Shown piece by piece: positions 1 to 11,716 of a DNA stretch of 64,000 nt. Source of the stretch: Aldrovandia affinis (taxonomy: Eukaryota; Chordata; Actinopteri; Notacanthiformes; Halosauridae); the NCBI GenBank assembly GCA_029706075.1, contig JAINUG010000174.1, forward strand, positions 124,001 to 188,000. The letters are read 5' to 3'. Below the pieces are notes generated by a model. The model was not told the origin of the DNA. It made no database searches and worked only from the letters and a program-made list of their open reading frames with translations. Within the stretch, counting starts at the first letter, position 1, and each line of letters begins with the position of its first letter. The position numbers and the translations under genes were made by a program.

Positions 1-50
1 TTGGTCTGAACAACAACTGAACCTCTTGACCATGTCTGCATGCTTTTATA
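1..50. mobile_element. Edge fragment of a dispersed fish repeat
   Basis: The first ~50 bases match my memory of a very common fish interspersed repeat whose end reads 'ctcttgaccatgtctgcatg'. Only one end is present because the window starts inside it. No terminal repeat or target duplication can be seen, so the class (probably a DNA transposon) is a guess. Confidence 0.35.
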
Positions 51-185
51 CGTTAACGTTATTGTTTGCTTGCTATCTATCAACTCAACTTTACTCCCCC
101 AATAAAATAATTTGACCAGTAATTTGATAAGAAGAGAGGTTGTTATGTCAGTTACATGCCTTTTGAATAAAAGCTCCTGGACATA

Positions 186-562
186 ATATTCTGGGTTTAT
201 CTGTTTGCCAGAGGAGGCAGAGTGGAGGAGTCTGGCTGAGGTGTAGGGTGTGATGAGTGTTTGGAGGTAGGAAGTAGCAGTTCTCCTAGCAGCTTGATAA
301 GCCAGCAGCAGTGATATAAAGTTAATGCATGCTGCGATAGGGAGCCAGTGCAGAGAGGTCAGTAGAGGGGTGACATGCGTGAATTGTTTGTTGAACACCA
401 GACGTGCGGCAGCATTCTGGACCAGTTGCAGTGGCTTGATGACACAGGCCGGTATGCCTGCCAGCAAGGAATTGCGGTAGTCTAGATGTGAGATCACCAT
501 GGCCTGGACCAGGAATTGTGTGACCTCTTGGGCGAGGAATGGTTGGATGTTGTAGAGACATT
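186..562 (-). mobile_element. L2/Rex-like LINE, C-terminal reverse-transcriptase fragment
   Basis: Read on the minus strand, this stretch translates, with few breaks, into the conserved region downstream of the RT fingers and palm in fish L2-like LINEs. Visible landmarks in order are a LDYRNSLLAGIP-type block, LQLVQNAAARLVF, THVTPLLTSLHWLPIAA and a LLLAYQAARRTA-type block near the downstream end. Family members make the ORF2 polyprotein (endonuclease plus RT) used for target-primed retrotransposition. Here only about 120 residues remain. There is no EN domain, no YADD motif and no 3' tail. It abuts a Tc1-like fragment at its upstream end. It is a dead fragment. Confidence 0.8.
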
Positions 563-569
563 GATAACT

Positions 570-1090
570 TATTTTGAGAGTCTCCCACATGCCTTCTGGC
601 AAACTAGGTGAGATTTCATGGGAGTTTTCTTTTTGCCCTCCTATAAAGTGCAGATTTGTGAAGCGCCTGGGCTACTGTTGTAGTGTGGAGAGTTCCTCCC
701 ATCTCTGCCATGGAAGACTGCCACTCTGTCAAAGTTGCCATAGACCATGGTGGCCTCCCTAACAAGTGACACAGTTGTGCCATATTCTCTCAATTTCTTT
801 ATTATGGACTTAATGGTGCTCCGGGGGTATTCAGTCTTTGACATGTTCTTATATCCTTCCTCTGATTGGTGCTTTTGAAGAAACCTTTCTTGGATTTGCT
901 TTGAATATTCTTTGGCCTTCGTGATTGAGCTCTTGTTTGGAAATGCACTAATCAATAGTGAGACCTCTCACAGACAAGTGTATTTAATTAGAAATTGTGT
1001 ATATTTAATTTGAAACCTTAATTGTACACAGGTGGACCTCAATCAAGTAATTATGTGACCTCTGTAGACCATTGATTGCACCACCAGCAG
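570..1090 (-). mobile_element. Tc1-like transposase fragment, N-terminal DNA-binding part
   Basis: The minus-strand frame at 641-955 carries the N-terminal paired-like helix-turn-helix typical of Tc1 transposases. The signature is GYKNMSKTEYPRSTIKSIIK followed by KLREYGTTVSL. Upstream (961-1075) lies the leader characteristic of this fish family (gaggtccacctgtgtacaat on the minus strand). After about residue 60 the match lapses. It resumes at 577-640 with the segment encoding the KKKTP...EGMWETL-like stretch that normally sits ~80 residues further on. The middle is therefore deleted or scrambled. No catalytic DDE residues and no terminal inverted repeats are present, so it is a non-functional remnant. 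Confidence 0.75.
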
Positions 1091-2533
1091 TGTCAGCCTT
1101 TTGTGGGATATGTTCAAAATCAACACCATCAAGTTCTCCTCAAAACCCTCTGATTGAAACCCTCTCCTCATTTATACAGCCACAGACTCACAGGGCCTCA
1201 TTGGATCATTAGTCTTCTTATCAATGCACAATAGACCTGAAATTAATTAACTATATGCCCTTCCCTAGTAAGAATTGACCTCTGACATTGTAGTGTCAAC
1301 CAAACACCACTGTGGTTCATCAGACAGATGCAGGTGAGCTCATTGGCTGTTGTGCATGTGCAGACAGCGTTTGCTTCATTCACATACTTGTTTCCCTCCA
1401 CAGTGGCTGAGGAAGACAGGGAATAACAGAAAGACAGAGAGATGGATGAACACATTCTGGAGCACTTGCGCTGGGGTGAATGAGTGGACATGCTTGTGCC
1501 GTCCATCATGACAAAATGCCAGTCAGTGTATTGCTGTGTCAAGCAGAGGCCCTGCTATGGCCCAGGAGGGAGTAACGGCGCAATAGCTTTATTGACTGAA
1601 GCTGCTGTCAAGGCCAAGGACAAATTACCCACTGCTACATGGGTGGGATTGATTTTCCTGAAAAACCAGATAGCAGGTCGGGGCAGTTAGGGAGATGGGG
1701 TGGTGCTGGTGCTGGTGGAGGAGGAGGGGGGGGGGGCGGCTGTGGATTAGTCAGTGATGGGCAAGTAGGCACGTCTGGCGCGTAACTCTCTTAATGCTAT
1801 TCCCAGCAGTGCTTTGCATAAAGACACATACAACATCACAGAGGTTTCATTGTCAATTCCCTGAGCTGGAAGTATTGCCATTAGTCCCTGTTATGTGGGT
1901 AACTCCCCACTGATGACAGGTCAAACTCTGCACTGGAAGACAGAGCTGTAACAAATCTATGGATATGGGTACCCGTGGGGACTGTTTTTATTTTTAGCCT
2001 AAAAAGAGAGGGCAGAATGTGTGTACAGCCACTGAGGTGTGATAGGGGGTGAAGAGAATGACTGTGTCCACTGGGGACCTTCACCCAGCCGCCCCCGGGG
2101 ATACACGTGATCAGAGTGGAGAGGGGGTTGGTGGCACAGCTGCTACGGCATGCAGAGAGACCCTCACAGGCACCTGTCAAGCTGCAAAATGGAGCCACCA
2201 CCACTTTCATCAATCGAGAAGGAGGCAGCAGCAGCAGCTTCTGTGTTTATGCCACATCACGTCACATCTCCATGGCACACAGCTGGTTAATGAATTTTAA
2301 TGAGACATTACATAGCCAATGTCACCTATTGCCTCCCGGCCCTTTCATTTTAACTAGCAGCACACAATGGAAGTTATCCTTTCCAATACAGGAGTCTGTC
2401 CTCTACCGGCATCATTGATGCTAGTTACTGTCCCTTTTATGTTATATTTTCTGGGTAGCTGTTTCTCATTCCTATTGTTAGCTTGCTAAACAAAAAAGAC
2501 CCCCAGTACGCATCAAAGATCCACCACCATTTA
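1091..2533. other. No gene seen; unassigned single-copy-looking DNA
   Basis: No recognisable transposon or exon. Open frames of up to 110 codons occur on both strands between 1240 and 2420 but lack any family resemblance and overlap one another. A short G-run with 12 consecutive G lies near 1724-1737. Confidence 0.5.
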
Positions 2534-2746
2534 CATACATTTACATTTTACATTTTAAGCATTTAGCAGACGCTGTTATCCAGAGTGACTTACAAGATGT
2601 GCATTAATACATGGTAAGAACAATCATAGTTAGCGCACAAGATCAGTGCAGTAATACAGCAATAGACATCGTTGTAGGCAGCTGCATACCTGTAACACTG
2701 GGAAGAAAAAGGTTAGTAAATTATTATTATTATTTTTTTTTTGTTT
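2534..2746 (-). repeat. SINE/LINE-type repeat with the fish 'gcgtctgctaaatg' tail (family C, copy 1)
   Basis: On the minus strand this ends in the tail shared by many fish SINEs and LINEs (aagtcactctggataacagc, then gtctgctaaatgcttaaaat). The tail is preceded by a ~120-bp body found in three other places in this window (11609, 13150 and 52058). The body begins near cctttttcttcccagtgtta on the minus strand. I see no clear tRNA A/B box in the body, so it may be a 5'-truncated LINE end or a SINE of another head type. Confidence 0.7.
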
Positions 2747-2785
2747 AAAGTTTTAAACAAGGATACATATTATATATATACATAT

Positions 2786-2842
2786 GATGCGTGCTGCGAT
2801 GGGGAGCCAGTGCAGAGAGGAGAGTAGAGGGGTGACATGGGT
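2786..2842 (-). mobile_element. Short fragment of the same L2-like LINE as at 186-562
   Basis: Fifty-seven bases are nearly identical to 328-384. On the minus strand they encode the THVTPLL...SLHWLPIAARI block of the LINE RT C-terminal region. The fragment is bounded by an AT-rich stretch on one side and a Tc1-like element on the other. Confidence 0.7.
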
Positions 2843-3665
2843 ATTTCACCATAGGTATGATGCTCTCTTCAACGTGCACTTGATCTTTCTCAGTGCATTT
2901 CTTCTGATGCCAAACCCACCACTGGTATGCATGGCCAAAAAGCAAAATTTTGGTCTCATTTGATCATAACACTCCAATCGGCGTTTCAACATGGTTTAAC
3001 AATCTCCAGATACTTATTTTTGTTGATTTCCCTCAATAAAATATTTCCTGGCAACACTTGGCAAAAAGCCTATTGAAATGGAGATGGCATCTGAAGGTAG
3101 ATTTGGAGATTTGTGTCTTCAAGATGCAACCAGGTTTTGTAGATCTCCACTGTGCCCTCTACCAGACAGGTTAACCACTGTGGTTTAAAGTGGTTTTTAA
3201 TCTTCTCAAATATTGACCTCATAGTGGAAAGTGGTATTTTTTGTTTCTACCCATCTCCTCACAACCATTTGTGTTGTTTCGTTTGAGAGTCCTTCGCCTT
3301 TGTCTGGTGATGGTGACAAATGGATTTTACATGTGTGTTACCTCATTTTTATACCCCAGGGAAACAGCCATGAGAGGCTGCAGTACAGTTCTCTAAGATT
3401 GAAATTAACTTTAAAAAGTAGCATGTTAATGCAGATTTATTGTTTTATATCAAAGAAATATTAGGGGTGTGAATAATTGTATCATGTATCTTTTTGAGAG
3501 AAAAATATTCATTTTACTCTGAGCAATTTTGTTAGTATAAAGTATATAGTATATATAAATGTACCATTTTTTGAGCATACAATATAGCTCATTACCGGCA
3601 TTGTTTATTTTACACAGCTTTCTTTGCTTATCTTTATCAAAAGTGTGATTAATTTTGGATTAATA
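2843..3665 (-). mobile_element. Degenerate Tc1-like DNA transposon
   Basis: The minus strand from 3665 downward holds one terminal region (3560-3660, gcattgtttattttacacag), a leader with tatacccc (3349-3356), and transposase remnants at 3230-2843. These include a KTWLHLEDTNLQIYLQ-type stretch and, at 2840-2970, NETKILLFGHAYQWWVW, which corresponds to the SDETK...FGH block around the first catalytic aspartate. That aspartate codon reads asparagine here. The downstream two thirds of the transposase and the other inverted repeat are missing. The terminal region is the same family as the element at 9596-10227. Confidence 0.7.
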
Positions 3666-3899
3666 CTGTATACCATACTTTTCAAAAGATCAACTTTTCA
3701 AAAGATGATGCTGTCAAGACTTAAACTGAAACAGGAATTCGCTGCCTCCTTTTCTCACACTCCTAAGACCTCATGGATTTTATTTGTACGAAAAAAGGAA
3801 CCCCCTGGCTAATCATTGACCATCAGCAATCCTTTCACACCCTCTGGATGTATGAACACCATAGCACTTCTGTCTATTCAGGCTGTCTATTGAACAATT

Positions 3900-4165
3900 G
3901 TTTCCCCATTTTTACATTTTCTCCCAAATATGGAATCATTAGTTGTGTCGGGTTACCACTATGCCATCTGCACCTGTGCACCAGAAGTCCTGCAGCTGAA
4001 AGGTGTGCACTCCTCTGATGCTCAGATTATGCAAACTATTTTACAACCTACAGTCTACATGGTACTACAGGAGAAAGCTAGTGCCAATTGAAGGAGAGGT
4101 ATCCCACTGATGACACCTAGTGGGCTGTGGGTGCCTTGCACATCACTCTGAGGAGCTAATGTAGC
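3900..4165 (-). mobile_element. SINE, family B (copy 1), degenerate
   Basis: About 260 bp that align end to end with 29915-30165. Shared blocks include gagtgcacacc / gcagtgcacac, ctcctgtagtac and the tail aattggg(a)gaaaaat(g)ggg on the minus strand. A homologous tail occurs in family A SINEs of this window. No convincing A and B boxes remain, so the RNA polymerase III origin is inferred from the tail and size. Confidence 0.55.
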
Positions 4166-5093
4166 AGCAATCTACCCTTGGTGGAACTGGCCAACTTTGT
4201 CGTGCCACTTTGCACTCCCAGTCACAGCTGGCTGATATACATCGCCGAGGTCAGGTCTTGGACCAGCGGCTATAGGGCCCAGCCTGGGGTCATTGTGAGT
4301 GCCTTTATGGACTGAGTCAATCATTGTCATCTGAGTTTCTCTTTCGTTCCTGGTTTTCCCTCCTGCACAGGTCCCTGGCAGCGCGCTCATTTTATGTGAG
4401 AGACACTGACCTCCCGTCTGATCTCTCCCAGGTCCACTCTCTCACTCTCCTTCACCCCTCTTGAGGGCTTTGAATTGTGAGCTCTGCCCTCCTCTCAGCT
4501 TGATGGTAATTTTATTTGAACTTTTCTAAATGGAAAGCAGGTGGAAAACCTTTGGTCTGCTTCAATCGCATGCTTCAAGAGCGTGATTTATTCCTGACCA
4601 GTGAGATGATATCCCCATGGCCATAAATCCCCTCAGCCCGATAAAAGGACTACTGCCCCCTTCCACTACACGGCATGCTTGCATGGATGGAGTGCTGGTG
4701 TAAATGTATGTGTCTGAATGCCCGCACACGTGCGTTTGTGTGTACGCATGCATATGTGCATTTACACACACATTCCATATAATGCAGGTAGTTGACAATG
4801 CATTAACCTGTCAGCTTCACCGCAGGGGAGAGACTGAGTGTGGTCCATTAAACGTGAATACTGCACAGCCACACGAACATACTCACTCGCTGACTTATGT
4901 ACCCCAGCTGCCCAACTGAGGAATCACAGCAGTAATATTTCACTGCAACCACTTCACCCCATTGCCTTCTGCTGCCAAATTGCTAAAACTAAGTGGGGTT
5001 TGTACCATTTTTGATGGAATGCTCAAATCATTGGGAAGACCACACTGCTGCTGGATGTGGTGATGGTGGGCCAGTGTGAGGAAACCTCTATAC
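4166..5093. other. No gene seen; contains a purine-pyrimidine alternating patch
   Basis: Nothing coding is recognised. At 4703-4775 an alternating GT/CA/CG stretch (cccgcacacgtgcgtttgtg and neighbours) has the base pattern that favours Z-DNA. The rest is unassigned. Confidence 0.5.
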
Positions 5094-5239
5094 CAGTGGT
5101 TCTCAAATGAGGGGATCGCGTACCCCTAGAGGTACTTTGGAGTACTGGATGGGGTACTTGATGAAAAAAAAGAAGAGATTTTCTTTATATCAGTCATGAA
5201 TCATTCCTAAAATAATTTCACTATCATAAATTCAATTAA

Positions 5240-5604
5240 GGCGGCACGGTGGTGCAGTGGATAGCACTGTCGCCTCACAGCAAGAAGGTCTCGGGTTTGA
5301 ATCCAGGCCGGGGGCCTTTCTGTGTGGAGTTTGCATGTTCTCCCCGTGTCCGCGTGGGTTTCCTCCGGGTACTCCGGTTTCCTCCCACAGTCCAAAGACA
5401 TGCACGTTAGCCTAATTGGAGAGTCTAAATTGCCCGTAGGTATGAGTGTGTGAGTGAATGGTGTGTGTGCCCTGCGATGGATTGGCGACCTGTCCAGGGT
5501 TTATTCCTGCCTCTCGCCCCTATGCATGCTGGGATAGGCTCCAGACCCCCCGTGACCCTGACCAGGAATAAGCGGCTTAGACAATGAGAGATGAGAGATG
5601 AGAG
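5240..5604 (+). mobile_element. V-SINE of the DANA/Mermaid type, full length, with 12-bp target duplication
   Basis: A tRNA-derived head has A-box-like tggtgcagtgga and B-box gggtttgaatcc (5293-5304). The V-SINE core follows at 5321-5404 (gtgtggagtttgcatgttct, cgcgtgggtttcctccgggt, tcctcccacagtccaaagac). The fish tail gctgggataggctccag comes next, then a (gagagat)-like simple-repeat end. Perfect 12-bp duplications aaattcaattaa flank it at 5228-5239 and 5605-5616. It sits inside the hAT element, so it is the younger insertion. Intact boxes and duplications suggest a fairly recent event. The RNA would be made by RNA polymerase III and mobilised by a partner LINE. Confidence 0.95.
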
Positions 5605-5714
5605 AAATTCAATTAAACCACATATTTTCTATTCAATATTCCTATTTTCAATGCAATTGTTTCCCACAGCAACGGGTTCAATCACGTTCACTGTGAGCGC
5701 GCAGCCAGTTTAGA

Positions 5715-7436
5715 TTTCGAAAGCCAAATGAAAAACTTGAATAAGTGGGTGAAAAGCAAGCACTGAAAACAAGGAGAAAGAGGCTGAATCTGAGAATCAG
5801 AGAAAACAGAGCCATCAAAATACCATCAGTATCAGGAAGAATATGTTTTTATGGGATTTACCTACACGAGCTGCAACCCTCCCCAGGCGTTGTGTTTCTT
5901 TTGCGGGGAGAAATTAGTCAACAGTTTCATGAAGCCAGCCCACCTCCAACAACATCTTAGCACAAAACATCAAGTCTGAGAAAGTCCTGAGTTTTTAAAG
6001 ATAAAACGATGCGAAAAGCCTCCACAACCTCAGCAAAAGCACTCAAGGCTTCTTATGCCGTGTCTTTGCTCGTAGCTGAAGCCAAAAACCATACACCATA
6101 GCTGAGGTCCTGCAACTTCCAGCTGCTGTTATATTGGCAGAGACAAACTAAAAACAGTGCCCTTATCAAATGACACCGTTTCCCGCAGAATAGATAGGAC
6201 GGCCACAGACATTGTTGATCAAATTGTGGGAAATCTTGCAGAATCATTTTCACTCCAGCTCGAGGAATCGACAGATGTTAGTGGACAGGCACAGCTTGTT
6301 GCTTTCGTGAGATAGATTGATACTGACAACATTTGTGAACATGTACATTTCTGCAAGAGTTTGGAGGGGAAAACAACTGGAGAGGATATGTTTAATGTTG
6401 TTGATGCGTTCTTCTCTGAAAACAGTCTGAAGTGGAAATCCTGCGCCAGTGTCTGTAGGCCTACTGCGTCAATGACAGGCCATGTAAAAGGGCTCATAGT
6501 GCGAATCTGAAAGGAGAACCCCGACGTGCAGTAGACTCACTGTCATACACAGGGAAGCACTGGCATCCAAGAAAATCAGTCCTGTGTTGCATGAGGTTTT
6601 GAACGACGCCGTCAAAGTAATTAACTTAATGCGCGACTGTTTCACAGCCTTTGTGAAAACATGGGAGCTGAACACAACTGTTATAACACACGGAAGTGCG
6701 CTCTCTCTCTCTCTCTCTCGGAAGAATACTTAACAGGCTGTTTGAACTACGATCTGAAGTGCGCACCTTTCTGTCCGAGCACGGATCTCCCCATGCCACC
6801 TTGTTTGAGGACACAGACTGGCTTGCCAGATATATTCAGCAAACTTAACAAACTGAATGAGTGTCTGCAGGGCAAGGACAGCACCATTCTGAACGTGTAC
6901 AACAAGATGGCTGGTTTCCTGAAGAAAGCAGAGCTGTGGAAAAGGGCACGTGCAGAGGGGGATTTCACCTGCTTTCCACAGGTGGATGCTTTCCTCTCCA
7001 GTGAGGATGTGGAGAGAGCTCCAGTGAAGTCACTAATAGAGGGACATTTGGCCAACTTGATTAGTGGTTTTAATTCTTACTTGCCTGACATGGAGGAGAA
7101 ATCCGCACAGCTGGACTGCGTGAGAAACCCATTTCTCTGAAACCAACCGAAGCAAGCTTCCTGTCAGTCATCAGGAAAAACTCCTGGATGTGTCTTCTGA
7201 CCGTGGCCTACAAATGAAGTTTGACACATCCACTCTCACACAGGTTTGGGTGAGAAAGCTTTGGAGCAGCTATTACCCTTTGGATCCACGTATTTGTGTG
7301 AGGCCTCCTTTTCTGCAAAAAGCAAAGAAACAGACTGCCTGGAAAAGAGCTTGATCACTGCAGTTACCTTCCTGCCACCCAGAATGACAAAGATCCTCAT
7401 GAAGCACAATCCCATGTTTCTCACTAAATTGTAAGT
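5715..7436 (+). pseudogene. hAT transposase (ZBED5/SCAND3-like), inactivated
   Basis: The blocks follow the order of the ZBED5-like family. A BED-type zinc finger at 5854-5976 has CFFCG and a later H-x4-H in HLQQHLSTKH. It is followed directly by a stop codon. The start of the DDE region at 6170-6310 reads DTVSRRIDRTATDIVDQIV, then LQLEESTD, where the family norm is LDESTD. At 6370-6500 come EGKTTGEDMFNVVDAFF and CRPTASMTGHVKG, where C-TDGA-type residues are expected. At 6822-7140 a clean stretch begins LPDIFSKLNKLNECLQGKD and ends CVRNPFL. The C-terminal dimerisation block LLPFGSTYLCEASFSAKS lies at 7270-7320. Stops and frameshifts separate the blocks. The catalytic substitutions would by themselves disable it. 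Confidence 0.88.
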
Positions 7437-7604
7437 GCCACCCTTCTATTTAATCGTCATATTTATACTGCCAAATAACATGCACATACATTATTTATAT
7501 TCATTTTCCTTTTTTACTTCCAAAAATGTTTTACGCTGGTCAAGGGGTACTTGGATGAAAAAATATGGGGGGGTACATTAGTCAAAAAAGTTTGAGAACC
7601 ACTG

Positions 7605-9174
<1,570 letters not shown>

Positions 9175-9595
9175 GGATACACGGACAAGGACATGAATGC
9201 ACAAAAGCTGTATGCAGTATACCCAAACAAAAGGTGTGTGGATACAAACACACACACATACACAAGTGAGACACATAGACACTCTAAAGCCGATACCCTT
9301 GTATTTGCAGGCTTTATATCATATTGAATAAGTCTCGTGCAGTAGGGTGCTTTGCAAATATCCATGGTGCATGTTTTTTAATAGATGATAGAAGCCTGAG
9401 GAGAATAAACCAGATAAATAAGTAATGGCTGCCCTATAGTGTGATTCAGAGACTGACAGCAAACTGCAACAGTGTGGAGAGATTAATGAGATATTGGGTG
9501 GGAAGGGGGGGGTCGGGGAAGCTCTGTAATTAATCGCAGAGAAGATGGAGAGGCATAGGCACATTGGAAATTTTCCAAAACTAACATACAATGTA

Positions 9596-10227
9596 CGTTT
9601 TTATTCATACCCTTGATAAAGATGAACAAAAGAGATTGTATAAAATAAACTATATAAGTAATGAGGTATGTGTTATGCTTTAAAAAAATCTGAAAATTCC
9701 AATCCTACAATACTAAAACAATTTGGATTTTGTTTTATTAATAATATGTTTTTTCCAGAAAATGTCTGGATCACAATTATTCACACCCCTAACTATTCTT
9801 TTAAATTTAACCCAACAAAACAAATCTTCATAAATATACAACTTATTTGAAGTTCATTGGAAGGTTATGGGACTATACAGTGGCCTACAATTGTTTCCTG
9901 TTTCCCTAGGGTATAAAAAGGAGGGAACACATGTTTGAAATACTGTGGTCAGCCATCATCATGGTGAAAGGCATCAGATCAGGAGATGGCTACAAAAAAA
10001 CACTAAAAAGTTAAAGATACCACAGGTGTGTGAGTATTTGTGATTCTGTGATCTCTGGGAAAAAATAATAATTTGTGAACCGTGCGATTGTGGTTCAGGC
10101 CAATGCATTATTATTAATGAATATAATTTTCTGAATTTTGTGAGCATAAAATAAAGCTCATTGCTTATATTGTTTATTTTATACGATCTCTTTTGTTCAT
10201 CTTTATCAAGGGTATGAATAAAAACTG
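9596..10227. mobile_element. Internally deleted Tc1-like element with ~70-bp inverted ends
   Basis: Bases 9596-9665 and 10158-10227 are inverted copies of each other with only about four differences (core ttattcatacccttgataaa). The 632-bp interior keeps a leader with tttccctagggtataaaaag (9901-9920) and a short coding start (catggtgaaaggcatcagat, 9959 on) but almost none of the transposase. The same leader and terminal region appear in the degenerate element at 2843-3665. Such deletion derivatives move only with transposase supplied by another copy. A TA lies next to or near each end, as expected for Tc1 insertion. Confidence 0.88.
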
Positions 10228-10844
10228 AGTAAATTGTAATCATAAGGCTCTAGTTTCATTGTCAAAGAGCAATGAGCAGACACTAATGTTAATCCAGTTG
10301 TAAAACTTGTAAAAGAGCTTGGTTTAAGAAGAATTTACCTGAAAGAATTTACCTGTGGGTGTGGTAAGGTTTTGGTTCCATTATGGCTAATCAGACTATC
10401 AACTTTGTTCTCTTCAATACCAGTGTAGGCTGATCAGATATAGAATGCAGCACAAGCAGGTTGAATTTGTGGGACGCAAAATTAATAATACAATAAGGGT
10501 GCTGATAATATTTTTTAGCACATCCATATTTTATAAAAAATGAAGGATAAGCAAAAAATGGAGGGAAAGAAATTTGAAACAACGTTTTTGACATGGGGGT
10601 GGTGATGTATTATTTTATTAAAATGCAGGACAATGTCCATCATTGTGGGACACGGGACAACAATACAGCGCTGCCTACACAATGCACAGCATCTGGTTAA
10701 CCTATACCAGTGCTATTGCGAACTGACAATTGGCATGTCTGATGAAGAGCAAGTGCCATGAATTGCAAAGAGCAAGTCTCATAACAGACTTGCTTTCTCT
10801 ACAATAAAATGCAGTACATAATTGGACACCGTATCAAGTGGCAA
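10228..10844. other. No gene seen
   Basis: AT-rich unassigned DNA. A short motif with gcaggacaatgtccatcatt (10624-10643) resembles a segment near 51935-51960, suggesting an unnamed repeat. Confidence 0.4.
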
Positions 10845-10976
10845 TACTAAACTAAACTAGCGTGCATGTGTATCAGTTTCCTACTGAGAAAATTGCTTTT
10901 CTCAGCGGAAAGCTGATACAGGTGTCCAGAAGGAGGAAGGAGAAGATGTGCAGTGCACGTTAGTTTAATTTAGTTT
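10845..10976. other. Fold-back structure with a 22-bp-stem hairpin
   Basis: Bases 10871-10892 pair with 10897-10918 around a 4-base loop, with about 18 of 22 positions matched (tatcag...gagaaaa against ttttctcag...ctgata). An outer arm (10845-10865, actaaactagcgtgca) matches inversely to 10953-10976. It could be a small MITE or a transcribed hairpin. I do not recognise a known microRNA. Confidence 0.55.
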
Positions 10977-11608
10977 TGGGTTTTATCTAATCCTTATATA
11001 TTAAAATGTGTTCATTAAGTAGGGTTTTATTGATGCAGTTCTGATGCTCTGCAGCAGAAGGGTACCTCCTCTCCCGTGCGCATCCCTCCAAGCTCTCCGC
11101 GGTCTCTCACAGCACTGCTCCGTGATATGCCGTCCAATTATGATCTCCATTTTATTGTAGTGAAGGTTTAATATTTAACATAACAAAATCCAGTGCACAT
11201 ATATACACATACATATATTCATATATTTAAAAAAACACGCATCTTACACGATTTGATGGGTGCTGAGACGATCTTGCGCTCATTCAGGTGCATTGAACCA
11301 CTCCTTACAAGTGCAAGGTTAAGATACTTAGTTGTGAGTTAACTGCTTAATTGAATGCGGATTGCATTTAAAATAGCCGTGCATTGAAATATTTGCCTCA
11401 GAGTGAGGTGAAATACACAACATCTTGTGTGATGAGGGTTTTCTCATTTGTTTGCCCTATCTGCTCATATTTGCGCATTAATAACATCACCAAACTAGCA
11501 CATAACGCCTGCATTTGAGTTAAGTGATGGTCTGGGTGGACAAAACCATGAATGAGTGATCAGACTCGAAACTTGCACAGTGCTGAATCGACACACCCAC
11601 CAGACATT
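10977..11608. other. No gene seen
   Basis: Unassigned sequence with modest GC near 11050-11110 and no supported feature. Confidence 0.4.
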
Positions 11609-11716
11609 ACATTTTTACATTTTACATTTTGCGCTCTTATCCAGAGCGACTTACAAGATATGCATTAATACAAGGTAAGAACAATCATAGTTGGCGCACA
11701 AGATCAGTGCAGACGC
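11609..11716 (-). repeat. Family C repeat, copy 2 (truncated, tail partly deleted)
   Basis: On the minus strand it carries atgattgttcttaccttgta, gcatatcttgtaagtcgctc and tggataagagcgc, matching copies at 2534, 13150 and 52058. The tgctaaatg part of the tail is deleted. The body stops near ctgatcttgtgcgccaacta, so the copy is 5'-truncated. Confidence 0.7.

Larger units (their letters stand above)
5094..7604 (+). mobile_element. hAT-superfamily DNA transposon (ZBED5/Charlie-like), near full length
   Basis: The element starts with cagtggttctcaaa and ends with the exact inverse tttgagaaccactg, the classic terminal repeat of Charlie-like hAT elements. A subterminal segment (ggggtactt followed by gatgaaaaaa) appears in direct orientation near both ends (5150-5170 and 7544-7563). 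Such repeats are typical transposase-binding sites in hATs. Between them lies a broken BED-finger/DDE transposase frame (5715-7436) and a later V-SINE insertion (5240-5604). The element is ~2.13 kb without the SINE. The 8-bp flanks (ctctatac and catgcaag) do not match, so the target duplication has decayed or one end was rearranged. Confidence 0.9.

Noticed and set aside
10871-10918. Known microRNA gene
   Set aside because: The hairpin is strong, but the arms match no microRNA I know and the 4-base loop is atypical. Listed as a structure only.
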